A stretch of 64,000 bases of DNA from assembly GCF_012726175.1 (NCBI RefSeq), contig NZ_JAASAD010000006.1, positions 124,001 to 188,000 of the forward strand. Direction: 5' to 3'. Numbering within the stretch: the first letter of the stretch is position 1; every line of letters begins with the position of its first letter. The DNA is from Micromonospora sp. HNM0581. Its GTDB lineage: Bacteria; Actinomycetota; Actinomycetes; Mycobacteriales; Micromonosporaceae. Of the stretch, positions 25,581 through 35,718 are shown one piece after another. The notes beneath the pieces are model-generated. The model was not told the origin of the DNA, ran no database searches, and worked only from the letters and a program-made list of their open reading frames with translations. The position numbers were made by a program, and so were the translations under genes.

Positions 25581-27224
25581 CTACGCCGCCAACACCTCCG
25601 CGACCAAGTCCTGAGCCTCCTGCTGCACCCGGGCAAGGTGGTCGGGGCCCTGGAACGACTCGGCGTAAATCTTGTAGACGTCCTCGGTGCCGGAGGGACG
25701 GGCAGCGAACCAGCCACTCTCCGTCGTCACCTTCAGACCACCGATCGGCGCGCCGTTACCGGGGGCCGTGGTGAGCGTGGCGGTGATCGCTTCCCCGGCC
25801 AACTCGGTCGCTTTGACCTGCTCCGGAGAAAGCCTGCCGAGCACGGCCTTCTGCTCCCGAGTGGCAGGTGCGTCGATACGGGCGTACGCGGGGGCACCGA
25901 AGCGGTCAGCCAGCTCGGCCCAGTGCTCACTCGGCGTGCGCCCGGTACTACCGATGATCTCGGCCGCGAGCAGGCAGAGCAGGATCCCGTCCTTGTCGGT
26001 GGTCCAGGTGCCACCATCGTGGCGCAGGAAAGACGCCCCGGCACTCTCCTCGCCACCGAAGCCGACCGCACCGTCGAGCAACCCGGGCACGAACCACTTG
26101 AAGCCGACCGGCACCTCCAACAGCGGACGGCCGAGGTCGGCGGCGACCCGATCGATCATCGAAGATGAGACCAGGGTCTTGCCGACCGCCGCGTCCCGGC
26201 CCCACCGCTGCCGGGTACGGAACAGGTGCGCGATGGCGACGGCAAGATAGCGGTTGGGATTCATCAACCCGGCGTCGGGCGTGACGATGCCGTGCCGGTC
26301 GGCGTCGGCGTCGTTGCCGGTGGCCACCTGAAAATCGGCACGCCTGGCGATCAGCGACGCCATCGCGTTCGGTGACGAACAGTCCATCCGGATCTTGCCG
26401 TCGCCGTCGAGGGTCATGAACCGCCAGGTCGGGTCCACCGTCGGATTGACCACGGTCAGGTCGAGTCGGTGCCGGTCGGCGATCTCACCCCAGTAGTCGA
26501 CGCTGGCACCACCGAGCGGATCCGCGCCGATGCGGACCCCTGCGGCGCGGACCGCATCCACGTCGAGCACCGCAGGCAGGTCGTCGACGTAGCGGCCGAG
26601 AAAATCGTACGTTCCGGTGGTGTCGACGGCGCGGGCCCGCGCGTACGGCACGCGGCGTACCCCCCGGAGCCCGGCGGCGAGGAAAGCATTCGCCCGGTCC
26701 TGGATCCACTTCGTGACGTCGGAATCGGCGGGACCGCCGTGGGTGGGGTTGTACTTGAAACCGCCGTCGTCCGGTGGGTTGTGCGACGGGGTGATCACCA
26801 CGCCGTCAGCGAGACCGGTCGTCCGACCCCGGTTGTACGTGAGGATGGCGTGTGACACCGCCGGAGTGGGCGTGTAACCGTCCCGGCTGTCCAGCAGCAC
26901 GGAAACCTCGTTGGCGGCCAGCACCTCCAGGGCGTCCACGGCCGCCGGTGCGGACAGCGCGTGGGTGTCCCGACCGAGGAAAAGTGGACCATCGACCCCC
27001 TGCTCCCGACGGTAGTCGCAGAGCGCCTGGGTGACGGCGAGAATGTGATCGGAGTTGAAGGCGTTACGCAGACTCGACCCGCGGTGCCCGGAAGTGCCGA
27101 AGGAAACCTGCTGCGCCGGGTCGGCCGGGTCGGGATGCTCCGCGTAGTAGGCCGTCACCAGCCGCGGTACGTCGACCAGGTCGGCGGACTCGGCCGGTTG
27201 CCCGGCACGCGCGTGAACACTCAT
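25581..27224 (-). CDS. pgm: Alpha-D-glucose phosphate-specific phosphoglucomutase
   Basis: A 547-residue enzyme interconverting glucose-6-phosphate and glucose-1-phosphate. Catalytic phosphoserine is Ser147 in TPSHNP. The metal loop is DADADRHG; the sugar and phosphate-binding segments (GFGGEESAGASF and ARPSGTED) are intact. Its length and motifs fit the E. coli Pgm type. It lies downstream of glgC on the same strand, separated by a region with two copies of a 48-bp repeat, and supplies the substrate for GlgC. Confidence 0.95.
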   Translation of the reverse strand: MSVHARAGQPAESADLVDVPRLVTAYYAEHPDPADPAQQVSFGTSGHRGSSLRNAFNSDHILAVTQALCDYRREQGVDGPLFLGRDTHALSAPAAVDALEVLAANEVSVLLDSRDGYTPTPAVSHAILTYNRGRTTGLADGVVITPSHNPPDDGGFKYNPTHGGPADSDVTKWIQDRANAFLAAGLRGVRRVPYARARAVDTTGTYDFLGRYVDDLPAVLDVDAVRAAGVRIGADPLGGASVDYWGEIADRHRLDLTVVNPTVDPTWRFMTLDGDGKIRMDCSSPNAMASLIARRADFQVATGNDADADRHGIVTPDAGLMNPNRYLAVAIAHLFRTRQRWGRDAAVGKTLVSSSMIDRVAADLGRPLLEVPVGFKWFVPGLLDGAVGFGGEESAGASFLRHDGGTWTTDKDGILLCLLAAEIIGSTGRTPSEHWAELADRFGAPAYARIDAPATREQKAVLGRLSPEQVKATELAGEAITATLTTAPGNGAPIGGLKVTTESGWFAARPSGTEDVYKIYAESFQGPDHLARVQQEAQDLVAEVLAA

Positions 27225-27232
27225 GAAGCCAG

Positions 27233-27336
27233 CCTTCCGTTCGTGACTGCGGGGCTCGCAAGCTCACTCCTCGCACTCACCGAACTCCCCTTCCGTTCGT
27301 GACTGCGGGGCTCGCAAGCTCACTCCTCGCACTCAC
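27233..27336. repeat. Two identical 48-bp direct repeats, each able to form a stem-loop
   Basis: Copies at 27233-27280 and 27289-27336 are identical, 56 bases apart start to start. Within each, GTGACTGCGGGG and CCTCGCACTCAC can pair over 12 positions with one C-C mismatch and one G-U pair. The right-hand copy contains the stop codon of glgC, so the repeat begins at the gene end. It lies in the glgC-pgm intergenic region and would be transcribed. This looks like a dispersed extragenic palindromic element. Confidence 0.85.
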
Positions 27337-28565
27337 GGTTCCACCTTCTGTCCTTTGCCGATGACCACCACGCCGTTGTCCGAGACGGTGTAGCGTTGCC
27401 GGTCACGTTCCAGGTCGACACCGATCTCGGTGCCCTCGGGTACGTAGACGTTCTTGTCGAGGATGGCCCGGCGGACCACCGCATGCCGGCCGATCTCGAC
27501 ACCTTCCATCAGGACCGATCCGTCCACATGGGCCCAGGAGTGGACCTTCACCTTCGGTGAGACGACCGAGTTCTCCACGAGCGAACCGGAGATCACCGCG
27601 CCGGGGGAGACCATCGAGGCGACCGCCCGACCGACCCGCTCCCCCCACTGGTGCACGAACTTGGCCGGCGGGAACGGCGGCTGTTCGGTGTAGATCGGCC
27701 AGTCGAAGTTGTAGAGGTTGAACACCGGATGGACGTTGATCAGGTCCATGTGCGCATCGTAGAACGAGTCGAGCGTCCCCACGTCACGCCAGTAGCCGCG
27801 GTCCCGGTCGGTGCTGCCGGGCACCTCGTTGTCACGGAAGTCGTAGACGTTCGCCTCGCCGCGCTCGACGAGCATCGGGATGATGCTGCCGCCCATGTCG
27901 TGCTTGCTCGTCTTGTCGTCGGCGTCCTGTTCGACCGCGTCGACGAGCGCCCGGGTGGTGAAGACGTAGTTGCCCATCGAGGCGTAGATCTCGTCGGGCG
28001 CATCGGGCAGGCCGACGGCGTCGGTGGGCTTCTCCCGGAAGGCGCGGATCCGACGGCCGTCCTCGCCGACCTCGATGACACCGAACTGGTCGGCCGTCGA
28101 CAACGGCTGCCGGATGCCCGCGACGGTCACCCCGGCACCGGAGGCGATGTGGTCCTCCACCATCTGCCGGGGGTCCATCCGGTAGATGTGGTCGGCACCG
28201 AAGACGATCACGTAGTCGGGCTGTTCGTCGTGGATGAGGTTGAAACTCTGGTAAATCGCGTCGGCTGAGCCGGCGAACCACCAGGGGCCACGGCGCTGCT
28301 GCGCGGGCACCGGGGTGACGTAGTTGCCGAGCAGGGTCGACATCCGCCAGGTCTTCGTGATGTGCCGATCGAGGGAGTGTGATTTGTACTGGGTCAACAC
28401 GACGATCTTCAGATAGCCGGCGTTGGCCAGGTTGGAGAGGACGAAGTCGACCATGCGGTACATCCCGCCGAACGGGACGGCCGGCTTGGCCCGGTCCGTG
28501 GTCAGCGGCATCAGGCGCTTACCTTCTCCGCCGGCCAGGACGATCGCGAGCACCTTGGCAGCCAT
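27333..28565 (-). CDS. glgC: Glucose-1-phosphate adenylyltransferase
   Basis: A 410-residue ADP-glucose pyrophosphorylase, the committed step towards alpha-glucan. The nucleotide-binding motif is GGEGKRL (12-18), followed by KPAVPFGG and the [10 protein letters not shown] segment; the C terminus has the beta-helix repeats of GlgC. It is divergent from glgA with only 95 bases between starts, the same arrangement as glgC and glgM (Rv1213/Rv1212c) of mycobacteria. The ATG at 28565 has no ribosome site and a TAGCGT element six bases upstream. The stop codon lies within a repeat element. Confidence 0.96.
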   Translation of the reverse strand: MAAKVLAIVLAGGEGKRLMPLTTDRAKPAVPFGGMYRMVDFVLSNLANAGYLKIVVLTQYKSHSLDRHITKTWRMSTLLGNYVTPVPAQQRRGPWWFAGSADAIYQSFNLIHDEQPDYVIVFGADHIYRMDPRQMVEDHIASGAGVTVAGIRQPLSTADQFGVIEVGEDGRRIRAFREKPTDAVGLPDAPDEIYASMGNYVFTTRALVDAVEQDADDKTSKHDMGGSIIPMLVERGEANVYDFRDNEVPGSTDRDRGYWRDVGTLDSFYDAHMDLINVHPVFNLYNFDWPIYTEQPPFPPAKFVHQWGERVGRAVASMVSPGAVISGSLVENSVVSPKVKVHSWAHVDGSVLMEGVEIGRHAVVRRAILDKNVYVPEGTEIGVDLERDRQRYTVSDNGVVVIGKGQKVEP

Positions 28566-28571
28566 GAACAG

Positions 28572-28577
28572 ACGCTA
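28572..28577 (-). promoter_or_regulatory. Predicted -10 element of glgC, leaderless
   Basis: Minus-strand TAGCGT ends six bases before ATG 28565. This spacing predicts transcription starting at or next to the start codon. No good -35 element is seen. Confidence 0.4.
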
Positions 28578-28647
28578 TCCATACCGCTGCCGGTTCACCA
28601 CTCGTACGGCACAGTTGTGCAGCCGGGTGCGGTGGCGGATTCTGCAC

Positions 28648-28653
28648 TAGGGT
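28648..28653 (+). promoter_or_regulatory. Predicted -10 element of glgA, leaderless
   Basis: TAGGGT followed by seven bases and ATG 28661. No convincing -35 hexamer is seen. It supports ATG 28661 over the in-frame GTG 28652, which would overlap the element. Confidence 0.4.
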
Positions 28654-28660
28654 GCCGGAC

Positions 28661-29857
28661 ATGACGGACTCCGCACGGCTGCGCGTGGACCTGCTGACCC
28701 GGGAGTATCCGCCGGAGGTCTACGGCGGCGCGGGAGTACACGTCGAGTACCTGGCCCGGGAGCTACGCCGGATCACCGAGGTGCGGGTGCGCTGCTTCGG
28801 CGCGCCGCGCACCGAGCCGGGAGTGCGGGCGTACGCCGAGCCGGCGGGCCTGACCGGTGCGAACGCCGCGCTGCGGACCATGGGGGTGGACCTGGAAATG
28901 GCCGCCGGATGTGCCGGTGCGGACGTGGTGCACAGCCACACCTGGTACGCGAACCTGGCCGGGCACACCGCGAAGCTGCTGTACGGGGTGCCGCACGTGG
29001 TGACCGCGCACAGCCTGGAGCCGCTTCGCCCGTGGAAGGCCGAGCAGCTCGGCGGCGGCTACGCGCTCTCCTCGTGGTGCGAACGCACCGCCTACGAGTC
29101 GGCCGACGCGATCGTGGCGGTCAGTGCGGGGATGCGCCGGGACGTGCTGGCCGCGTACCCGACGGTCGATCCGGACCGGGTGCACGTCATTTACAACGGC
29201 ATCGACACCGCGCAGTACGCCCCGGATCCGGACACCGACGTGCTGGCGCGACTCGGCATCGACCCGGCCCTGCCCAGCGTGGTCTACGTCGGGCGGATCA
29301 CCCGGCAGAAGGGCCTACCGCACCTGCTGCGGGCCGCCCGGGAGCTGCCGGCGGACACCCAGCTGGTGCTGCTGGCCGGCGCGCCGGACACGCCGGAGAT
29401 CGCCGCCGAGGTGGAGGGACTGGTGGCCGAGCTGCGGGCGAGCCGCTCCGGGGTGGTCTGGGTGGCCGAGATGCTGCCCAAGTCCGAGGTGGTCCAGGTG
29501 CTCACCCACGCCACCGTCTTCGTCTGCCCCTCGGTGTACGAGCCGATGGGCATCGTCAACCTGGAGGCGATGGCCTGCGAGACGGCCGTCGTGGCGACCG
29601 CCACCGGCGGTATTCCCGAGGTCGTCGCCGACGGCGAGACCGGCCTGCTGGTTCCGATCGAGCAGGCTGGCCTCGACGGCGCGCCTGTCGACCCGGCACG
29701 TTTCGAGGCCGACCTGGCCGCCCGCCTGTACGAGCTGCTGGCCGACCCGGAACGGGCCGCCGCACTCGGCCGGGCCGGGCGGCACCGCGCCGTCGAACAC
29801 TTCTCCTGGGACGCTGTCGCCGCCCGTACCCTCGACCTTTACCGCTCCTGCACGTAG
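28661..29857 (+). CDS. glgA: Actinobacterial GlgA-type glycosyltransferase, probable maltose-1-phosphate synthase (GlgM)
   Basis: A 398-residue GT4 enzyme. The N-terminal acceptor domain has TREYPPEVYGGAGVHVEYL; the donor domain has VYVGRITRQKG and YEPMGIVNLEAMACETAVVA with the two conserved glutamates. Its size and GT4 character match mycobacterial Rv1212c, annotated glgA but shown to make maltose-1-phosphate from ADP-glucose and glucose-1-phosphate (GlgM), rather than E. coli GT5 GlgA (about 477 residues). Divergence from glgC and proximity to glgE, which uses maltose-1-phosphate, support that reading. The start is ATG 28661. Confidence 0.9.
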   Translation: MTDSARLRVDLLTREYPPEVYGGAGVHVEYLARELRRITEVRVRCFGAPRTEPGVRAYAEPAGLTGANAALRTMGVDLEMAAGCAGADVVHSHTWYANLAGHTAKLLYGVPHVVTAHSLEPLRPWKAEQLGGGYALSSWCERTAYESADAIVAVSAGMRRDVLAAYPTVDPDRVHVIYNGIDTAQYAPDPDTDVLARLGIDPALPSVVYVGRITRQKGLPHLLRAARELPADTQLVLLAGAPDTPEIAAEVEGLVAELRASRSGVVWVAEMLPKSEVVQVLTHATVFVCPSVYEPMGIVNLEAMACETAVVATATGGIPEVVADGETGLLVPIEQAGLDGAPVDPARFEADLAARLYELLADPERAAALGRAGRHRAVEHFSWDAVAARTLDLYRSCT

Positions 29858-29941
29858 CGCGATTCCTGCACGTTGCGCGATCAACCGACCGGGGTGATCG
29901 GAGCAACTACGGTCAGCCGCGCGCGAGGCGATCTCGGGCAG

Positions 29942-29947
29942 TAGGTT
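29942..29947 (+). promoter_or_regulatory. Predicted -10 element of glgE, leaderless
   Basis: TAGGTT followed by six bases and GTG 29954. It lies in the 96-base glgA-glgE gap and suggests that glgE-glgB have their own promoter. No clear -35 element is seen. Confidence 0.4.
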
Positions 29948-29953
29948 GGGGCG

Positions 29954-31990
29954 GTGAGCGGACGGTTCCCGATCGAAGACGTCTCCCCTGTCGTCTCCTG
30001 CGGTCGCTACCCGGCCCGTGCGGTGGTCGGCGAGGCGGTGCCGGTGTCGGCGCGTGCCTACCGCGAGGGGCACGACGCGCTCGGCTGCAACGTGGTGTGG
30101 CTCGGCCCGGACGGGACGGCCCGGCCGTTCACCCGGATGCGTCCGGGTGAACCCGGCCAGGACCGGTGGCACGCCACGATCGTGCCGGATGCGGTGGGCG
30201 GGTGGATGTTCACCGTAGAGGCGTTCAGCGACCCCTACCTGACCTGGCACAACGCGGTCACCAAGAAGATCGCCGCCGGTCAGGGGGCAGCTGAGTTGGC
30301 CAACGACCTGGCCGAGGGTGTACGCGTCCTGACCGCCGCCGCCGCGCTGGTACCGAAGGCCGAGCAGGCCCGCCTGAAGAAGGCCGCGAAGGCTCTGGGC
30401 GCGGCCGACCGGCCGCTGCCACAGCGGGTGAGTCCGGCGCTGGATCTGGCCGACCTGCTCTGGGAGCACCCGGTGCGGGAGCTGGTCACCACCGGCGAGG
30501 AGTACCGGATCTGGGTGGACCGCGAGCGGGCACTCTTCTCCGCCTGGTACGAGTTCTTCCCCCGCTCGGAGGGGGCCATCCCGGCGACGGTGGACGCCCC
30601 GGCCCGCTCCGGCACGTTCGTCACCGCCATGGAGCGGTTACCCGGCGTGGCGGCGATGGGTTTCGACGTGCTCTACCTGCCACCGATCCACCCGATCGGC
30701 CGGGTCAACCGCAAGGGCCCGAACAACAGCCTGGTCGCTGGTCCGGACGACGTGGGTTCGCCGTGGGCGATCGGCGCCGCCGAGGGCGGACACGACGCCA
30801 TCCACCCCGACCTGGGTACGCCGGCAGACTTCCGGGACTTCGTCGCCGCCGCTGCCGGGCACGGCCTGGAGGTGGCGATGGACCTGGCGTTGCAGTGCGC
30901 GCCGGACCACCCGTGGGTGACCGCGCACCCGGAGTGGTTCACCACCCGGGCCGACGGCAGCATCGCGTACGCGGAGAACCCGCCGAAGAAATACCAGGAC
31001 ATCTACCCGCTGAACTTCGACAACGACTACGAGGGCATCCGCGCCGAGGTGCTGCGGGTGGTGCTGCACTGGGTCGGCGAGGGTGTGAAGATCTTCCGGG
31101 TGGACAACCCGCACACCAAGCCGGTGCACTTCTGGGAGTGGTTGATCACCGAAGTCAAGAAGGTCGACCCGGATGTGCTGTTCCTGGCAGAGGCGTTCAC
31201 CCGGCCGGCGATGATGCACGGGCTGGCCAAGGTCGGCTTCACCCAGTCGTACACGTACTTCACCTGGCGGACGTCGGCCGCCGAGATGCGCGAGTACTGC
31301 GCGGAGCTGGTGGCGGCGGCCGACTACATGCGGCCGAACTTCTGGCCCAACACACCGGACATCCTGCACGCCTCGTTGCAGCACGGCGGACCGCCGATGT
31401 TCAAGATCCGGGCGGTGCTGGCCGCGCTGCTCTCCCCCTCCTGGGGCATGTACGCCGGCTACGAGCTGTTCGAGCATGTCGCGCGCCCCGGCGCGGAGGA
31501 GTACCTGGACAACGAGAAGTACCAGCTGCGACCCCGGGACTGGGCCGGCGCCGAGGCGCGGGGTCGCTCGTTGGCGCCGTTCATCACCATCCTCAACCGG
31601 GTGCGGCGGGAGAATCCGGCCCTGCGCCGGCTACGTAACCTGGTCTTCCACGACATCGACAACCCGGCCCTGCTGTGCTGGTCCAAGCATGATCCGGAGA
31701 CCGGCAACACGGTGCTGGTGGTCTGTTCGTTCGACTCACACACCGTGCAGTGGGGCAACATCATCCTCGACATGCCGGCGCTGGGTCTGGACTGGCACGA
31801 CCGGTTCGCCGTGCATGACGAGTTGACCGGCGCCCGCTACGACTGGGGGCAACGCAACGCGGTCCGACTCGACCCGTACCTGCAACCCGCGCACGTGCTC
31901 ACCCTGACCGTCCAGGACGTACCGACCGACCTGTCCGGCACCGCACCTACCGCTCCTGCCCAGAAGGACGACACCCGATGGACCAGCTGA
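29954..31990 (+). CDS. glgE: Alpha-1,4-glucan:maltose-1-phosphate maltosyltransferase GlgE
   Basis: A 678-residue GH13 enzyme that extends alpha-glucan with maltose units from maltose-1-phosphate. Signs of GlgE are [30 protein letters not shown] and [16 protein letters not shown]. The catalytic nucleophile is Asp384 ([10 protein letters not shown]) and the acid/base is Glu413 (FLAEAFTRP); their spacing of 29 residues equals that known for Streptomyces GlgE. The 3' end overlaps glgB by 13 bases. With GlgC and GlgM upstream, the pathway is complete without TreS or maltokinase, neither of which is in the window. Confidence 0.96.
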   Translation: MSGRFPIEDVSPVVSCGRYPARAVVGEAVPVSARAYREGHDALGCNVVWLGPDGTARPFTRMRPGEPGQDRWHATIVPDAVGGWMFTVEAFSDPYLTWHNAVTKKIAAGQGAAELANDLAEGVRVLTAAAALVPKAEQARLKKAAKALGAADRPLPQRVSPALDLADLLWEHPVRELVTTGEEYRIWVDRERALFSAWYEFFPRSEGAIPATVDAPARSGTFVTAMERLPGVAAMGFDVLYLPPIHPIGRVNRKGPNNSLVAGPDDVGSPWAIGAAEGGHDAIHPDLGTPADFRDFVAAAAGHGLEVAMDLALQCAPDHPWVTAHPEWFTTRADGSIAYAENPPKKYQDIYPLNFDNDYEGIRAEVLRVVLHWVGEGVKIFRVDNPHTKPVHFWEWLITEVKKVDPDVLFLAEAFTRPAMMHGLAKVGFTQSYTYFTWRTSAAEMREYCAELVAAADYMRPNFWPNTPDILHASLQHGGPPMFKIRAVLAALLSPSWGMYAGYELFEHVARPGAEEYLDNEKYQLRPRDWAGAEARGRSLAPFITILNRVRRENPALRRLRNLVFHDIDNPALLCWSKHDPETGNTVLVVCSFDSHTVQWGNIILDMPALGLDWHDRFAVHDELTGARYDWGQRNAVRLDPYLQPAHVLTLTVQDVPTDLSGTAPTAPAQKDDTRWTS

Positions 31991-34080
31991 TCTCCGGGGA
32001 GATCCACGACCCGCACGCCGTGCTCGGCGCGCACCCGGCCGACGGGCGTACGGTGATCCGCGCCCTGCGCCGGGGCGCGGGCGACGTCGGTGTGCTCGTC
32101 GGCGAGGAGCGGCACCCGATGAAACGGGTGCACGACGTCGGCGTTTTCGAGGCCACCGTTCCCGGTGAGGTACTCGACTACCGGCTGGACGTCGACGGGG
32201 TGGGGCAGGACGACCCGTACCGTTTTCCGCCGACCCTCGGCGAGCTGGATCTGCACCTGATCGGTGAGGGCCGGCACGAGCGGCTGTGGGAGGCGTTGGG
32301 CGCCCGGGTCATCGACGGCGGGGTGGCCTTCGCGGTGTGGGCCCCGAACGCTCGGGGGGTGCGGCTGGTCGGCGACCTCACCGGCTGGGCGCCCGACGAC
32401 GGCTGGCCGATGCGCTCGCTCGGCTCGACCGGGGTGTGGGAGATCTTCGTGCCCGGCGCGACGTCGGGCAGCCGTTACAAGTACCGGGTGCTGGGCGCGG
32501 ACGGGTACTGGCGGGACAAGGCCGATCCGCTGGCCGGGTACGCGGAGGTGCCGCCGGCCACCGCATCGGTGGTGCACCGGTCGACGTACAGGTGGTCGGA
32601 CGCACAGTGGTTGGACCGACGGGCGCGGCGGCAGCCGCACCAGGACCCGATGAGTGTGTACGAGGTGCACCTGGGTTCGTGGCGGCCCGGCCTGGGTTAC
32701 CGGGAGTTGGCCGAGCAGTTGGTCGCGTACGTGGTGGAGTTGGGCTTCACCCATGTGGAGTTCCTTCCGGTGATGGAGCACCCGTTCGGTGGTTCCTGGG
32801 GTTACCAGGTGACCGGCTACTACGCGCCGACGGCCCGGTTCGGCGACCCGGACGACTTCCGGTACCTGGTGGATCGGCTGCACACCGCCGGGATCGGAGT
32901 GATCCTGGACTGGGTGCCGGCGCACTTCCCCAAGGACGAGTGGGCGCTGGCCCGCTTCGACGGCACCCCGCTCTACGAGCACCCGGACCCGCGCCGGGGC
33001 GAGCACCCCGACTGGGGCACCTACGTCTTCGACTTCGGCCGTCGGGAGGTGCGTAACTTCCTGGTCGCCAACGCGCTCTACTGGCTCGACGAGTTCCACG
33101 TCGACGGGTTGCGGGTGGACGCGGTCGCCTCGATGCTCTACCTGGACTACTCCCGGCAGGACGGGCAGTGGACGCCCAACGTGCACGGCGGCCGGGAGAA
33201 CCTGGAGGCCATCGCGTTCATGCAGGAGGTCAACGCGACGGTCTACAAGCACCACGCCGGAGTGGTGATGATCGCTGAGGAGTCGACCGCCTGGCCGGGG
33301 GTGACCCGGGCGACGAGCGACGGTGGGCTGGGGTTCGGGTTCAAGTGGAACATGGGCTGGATGCACGACACCCTGCTCTACACGTCGAAGGACCCGATCT
33401 ACCGGCAGCATCACCACCACCAGCTCACCTTCTCCCTGGCGTACGCCTGGAGCGAGAACTACACGCTGCCGATCAGCCACGACGAGGTGGTGCACGGCAA
33501 GGGCTCGCTGGTGGCGAAGATGCCCGGTGACACGTGGCAGCGGTTGGCGAACGTGCGCGCACTGCTGGCGTACATGTGGGCGCACCCGGGCAAGCAGTTG
33601 TTGTTCATGGGCTGTGAGTTGGCCGACGACCGGGAGTGGAGCGAGGAACGCGGTCTCGACTGGTATCTGCTGCACGATCCGGCCCGGGCCGGTGTGCAAC
33701 GTCTGGTGGGTGACCTGAACCGGGTCTATCGGGACACTGCGGCCCTGTGGTCGCAGGACACCTCTCCGGCCGGTTTCCGCTGGCTCGCCGGTGACGACGT
33801 CGCCAACAACACCATCTCGTTCGTCCGGATCGCGCCCGACGGGGCGACCCTGGTCTGTGTGGCGAACTTCTCCGCGTTACCGCTTGAGGGCTACCGGGTC
33901 GGTCTTCCGGCTGCCGGTTCCTGGGCGGAGGTGGTCAACACCGACGCGCACCACTACGGCGGCTCCGGTGTCGGCAACCTGGGTGTCGTGCACGCCGAGA
34001 ACCTCCCCTGGCACGGTCAACCCGCTTCGGTGGCGCTGCGGGTACCCCCGCTGGGTGTCCTGTGGCTGCGGCCGGGGTGA
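31978..34080 (+). CDS. glgB: 1,4-alpha-glucan branching enzyme GlgB
   Basis: A 700-residue GH13 branching enzyme that introduces alpha-1,6 branches. It has the N-terminal CBM48 modules ([17 protein letters not shown]) and the catalytic barrel with Asp381 ([10 protein letters not shown]) and Glu434 (IAEESTAWP), spaced 53 residues apart as in E. coli GlgB, plus the [15 protein letters not shown] segment. ATG 31978 lies within the glgE end, so the two are translationally coupled. It is the last gene of the alpha-glucan block; the next 159 bases hold no gene that I can support. Confidence 0.96.
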   Translation: MDQLISGEIHDPHAVLGAHPADGRTVIRALRRGAGDVGVLVGEERHPMKRVHDVGVFEATVPGEVLDYRLDVDGVGQDDPYRFPPTLGELDLHLIGEGRHERLWEALGARVIDGGVAFAVWAPNARGVRLVGDLTGWAPDDGWPMRSLGSTGVWEIFVPGATSGSRYKYRVLGADGYWRDKADPLAGYAEVPPATASVVHRSTYRWSDAQWLDRRARRQPHQDPMSVYEVHLGSWRPGLGYRELAEQLVAYVVELGFTHVEFLPVMEHPFGGSWGYQVTGYYAPTARFGDPDDFRYLVDRLHTAGIGVILDWVPAHFPKDEWALARFDGTPLYEHPDPRRGEHPDWGTYVFDFGRREVRNFLVANALYWLDEFHVDGLRVDAVASMLYLDYSRQDGQWTPNVHGGRENLEAIAFMQEVNATVYKHHAGVVMIAEESTAWPGVTRATSDGGLGFGFKWNMGWMHDTLLYTSKDPIYRQHHHHQLTFSLAYAWSENYTLPISHDEVVHGKGSLVAKMPGDTWQRLANVRALLAYMWAHPGKQLLFMGCELADDREWSEERGLDWYLLHDPARAGVQRLVGDLNRVYRDTAALWSQDTSPAGFRWLAGDDVANNTISFVRIAPDGATLVCVANFSALPLEGYRVGLPAAGSWAEVVNTDAHHYGGSGVGNLGVVHAENLPWHGQPASVALRVPPLGVLWLRPG

Positions 34081-34239
34081 CCGCGGACCACGTCCTGCCC
34101 CTATTGGGGGCTTAAGCACTATCTGCGTAACTGGACGCTGATCGTCGCGTTGTTCCGGTTGTCGGGCCGGAGGGGCGGGGTGAGTCATGGTGCGGACACG
34201 GCACACGCCGCCCTGCGCCGCACCCACTCGGGCTGACCG

Positions 34240-35718
34240 GTGAGCGCCGGGCCGACCTCCCGACGCGGTCACCAACCACCCGGGGTAGCCGGGCACGCCC
34301 TCGTGGAGCGCGGGTCACCGTCGCGGTCAGTCACCGACGCGACAGGTCGGACCGTCGGGTCCTCGTCCCGCGGCCCGCACCCCCCGGCGGTCGCCTCCTG
34401 GGTCGTCACCGCCGTGATCGGACGCGCGGTGAGCGCCGTCGTGCCGCTGGCGTTGATCCCGGTGACGCTGTCGTACCTCGGCCCTGACCTCTACGGCCTG
34501 TGGATGGCAGTGATCGCCCTGACCGGCATGGCGGCCTTCGCCGACCTGGGACTCGGCAACGGCCTGCTCACCCGACTGGCACCGTGCTGCGCCAGCGGTG
34601 ACAGCCGGCTGGCCCGCCGCTACGTCACCAGCGCGTACGCCATGGTGACGGGCATCGCCCTGGCCGGCTGCGCGCTGCTCTGGCTCGCCTCGGGTCTGGT
34701 CCCGTGGCGGACCGTCTTCAACGCACCAGATTCCATCTCCTCAGGTGACGCCCGCGCGCTGACCCTGGCCTGCCTGACCGCGTTCCTGCTGAACATGCCC
34801 CTGTCCCTGGTCAACCGGGTCCAGTTCGCGTACCGGATGGGGGCACGCAGCAACCTGTGGCAGGCCGCCGGGGCTGCCTCGTCACTGCCGCTGGCACTCG
34901 CAGCGGTGCACGCCGACCTCGACGCCGTGGTGGTGGTCACCGCCGCCGTCGCCGGCCCGGTACTGGTCAACGTCGTCAACACCGGCTGGACCTTCCGCCG
35001 GACCCTGCCCGATCTCGCGCCGGCGTGGCGGGCGCTGGACCCGGCCACCGGCCGGCAACTCCTGCGGATCAGCGGTCTGTTCGGTGTCGTCACCGTCCTG
35101 ATGACCGTCGCCGACAACGCCGACAGTCTGATCATCGCGCACACCAGAGGTCTCGCCGAGGTGACCGCGTACGCGGTCCCGGCCAGATTGTTCATCCAGC
35201 TCGGCGTGATCGTGATGCTGGTGAACCAGCCGTTCTGGCCGGCGCACGGCGAAGCGCTCGCCGCCGGGCGGGTGACCTGGGTCCGTCGGACCGCCCGGCG
35301 GATGACCGTCGTGTCCACGGTCATCGTGCTGCTGCCGGCCACCGCCCTGGTCCTGTCGGGTGAGTGGCTGTTCGCCACCTGGCTGTCCGTACCGCTGCTC
35401 GGCGACCGTTGGCTGCTGCCGGGCCTGGCCCTGTGGTGGCTGGTCGTGGCGGCCACCTCGCCGGTGTTCATGGTGCAGAACGCCGCCGGGGTCGTCCGCC
35501 CGCAACTGATCGGCTACGCCGCCTATCTCGGCCTGTCACTCGTCGCCAAGTGGTACGGCGCGAAGTGGTGGGGCATCTCCGCCGTGCCGTACGTCGGCGC
35601 GGTCTGCTACCTGCTCACGGTCGTACCGGCGGCGGTGCACGGCTACCGCCGTGCCTTGACCCGTCCGGGTACTGCCCGAACACTCGAGAGGGTGATCCGC
35701 GATGACACATCCGCGTGA
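34240..35718 (+). CDS. Polysaccharide flippase-like membrane protein (MOP superfamily), copy B
   Basis: A 492-residue protein whose first 50 residues are polar and whose remainder has about 12-14 hydrophobic helices (for example VVPLALIPVTLSYLG, LYGLWMAVIALTG). LGPDLYGLWMAVIALTGMAA is a typical start of Wzx/RfbX-type transporters of lipid-linked oligosaccharides. GTG 34240 is taken as start but is not supported by a ribosome site; a later GTG may be right since the polar N-terminal 40 residues look atypical. It overlaps the next glycosyltransferase gene by 17 bases, forming a three-gene rightward unit. Confidence 0.78.
   Translation: MSAGPTSRRGHQPPGVAGHALVERGSPSRSVTDATGRTVGSSSRGPHPPAVASWVVTAVIGRAVSAVVPLALIPVTLSYLGPDLYGLWMAVIALTGMAAFADLGLGNGLLTRLAPCCASGDSRLARRYVTSAYAMVTGIALAGCALLWLASGLVPWRTVFNAPDSISSGDARALTLACLTAFLLNMPLSLVNRVQFAYRMGARSNLWQAAGAASSLPLALAAVHADLDAVVVVTAAVAGPVLVNVVNTGWTFRRTLPDLAPAWRALDPATGRQLLRISGLFGVVTVLMTVADNADSLIIAHTRGLAEVTAYAVPARLFIQLGVIVMLVNQPFWPAHGEALAAGRVTWVRRTARRMTVVSTVIVLLPATALVLSGEWLFATWLSVPLLGDRWLLPGLALWWLVVAATSPVFMVQNAAGVVRPQLIGYAAYLGLSLVAKWYGAKWWGISAVPYVGAVCYLLTVVPAAVHGYRRALTRPGTARTLERVIRDDTSA

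Noticed and set aside
27233..27336. Possible CRISPR array
   Set aside because: Only two copies, an eight-base gap between them, and no cas genes; it is a direct repeat with stem-loop potential.
31837..33699. A 620-codon minus-strand frame
   Set aside because: Antisense to glgB; the protein is His/Arg/Val-rich without domain features.
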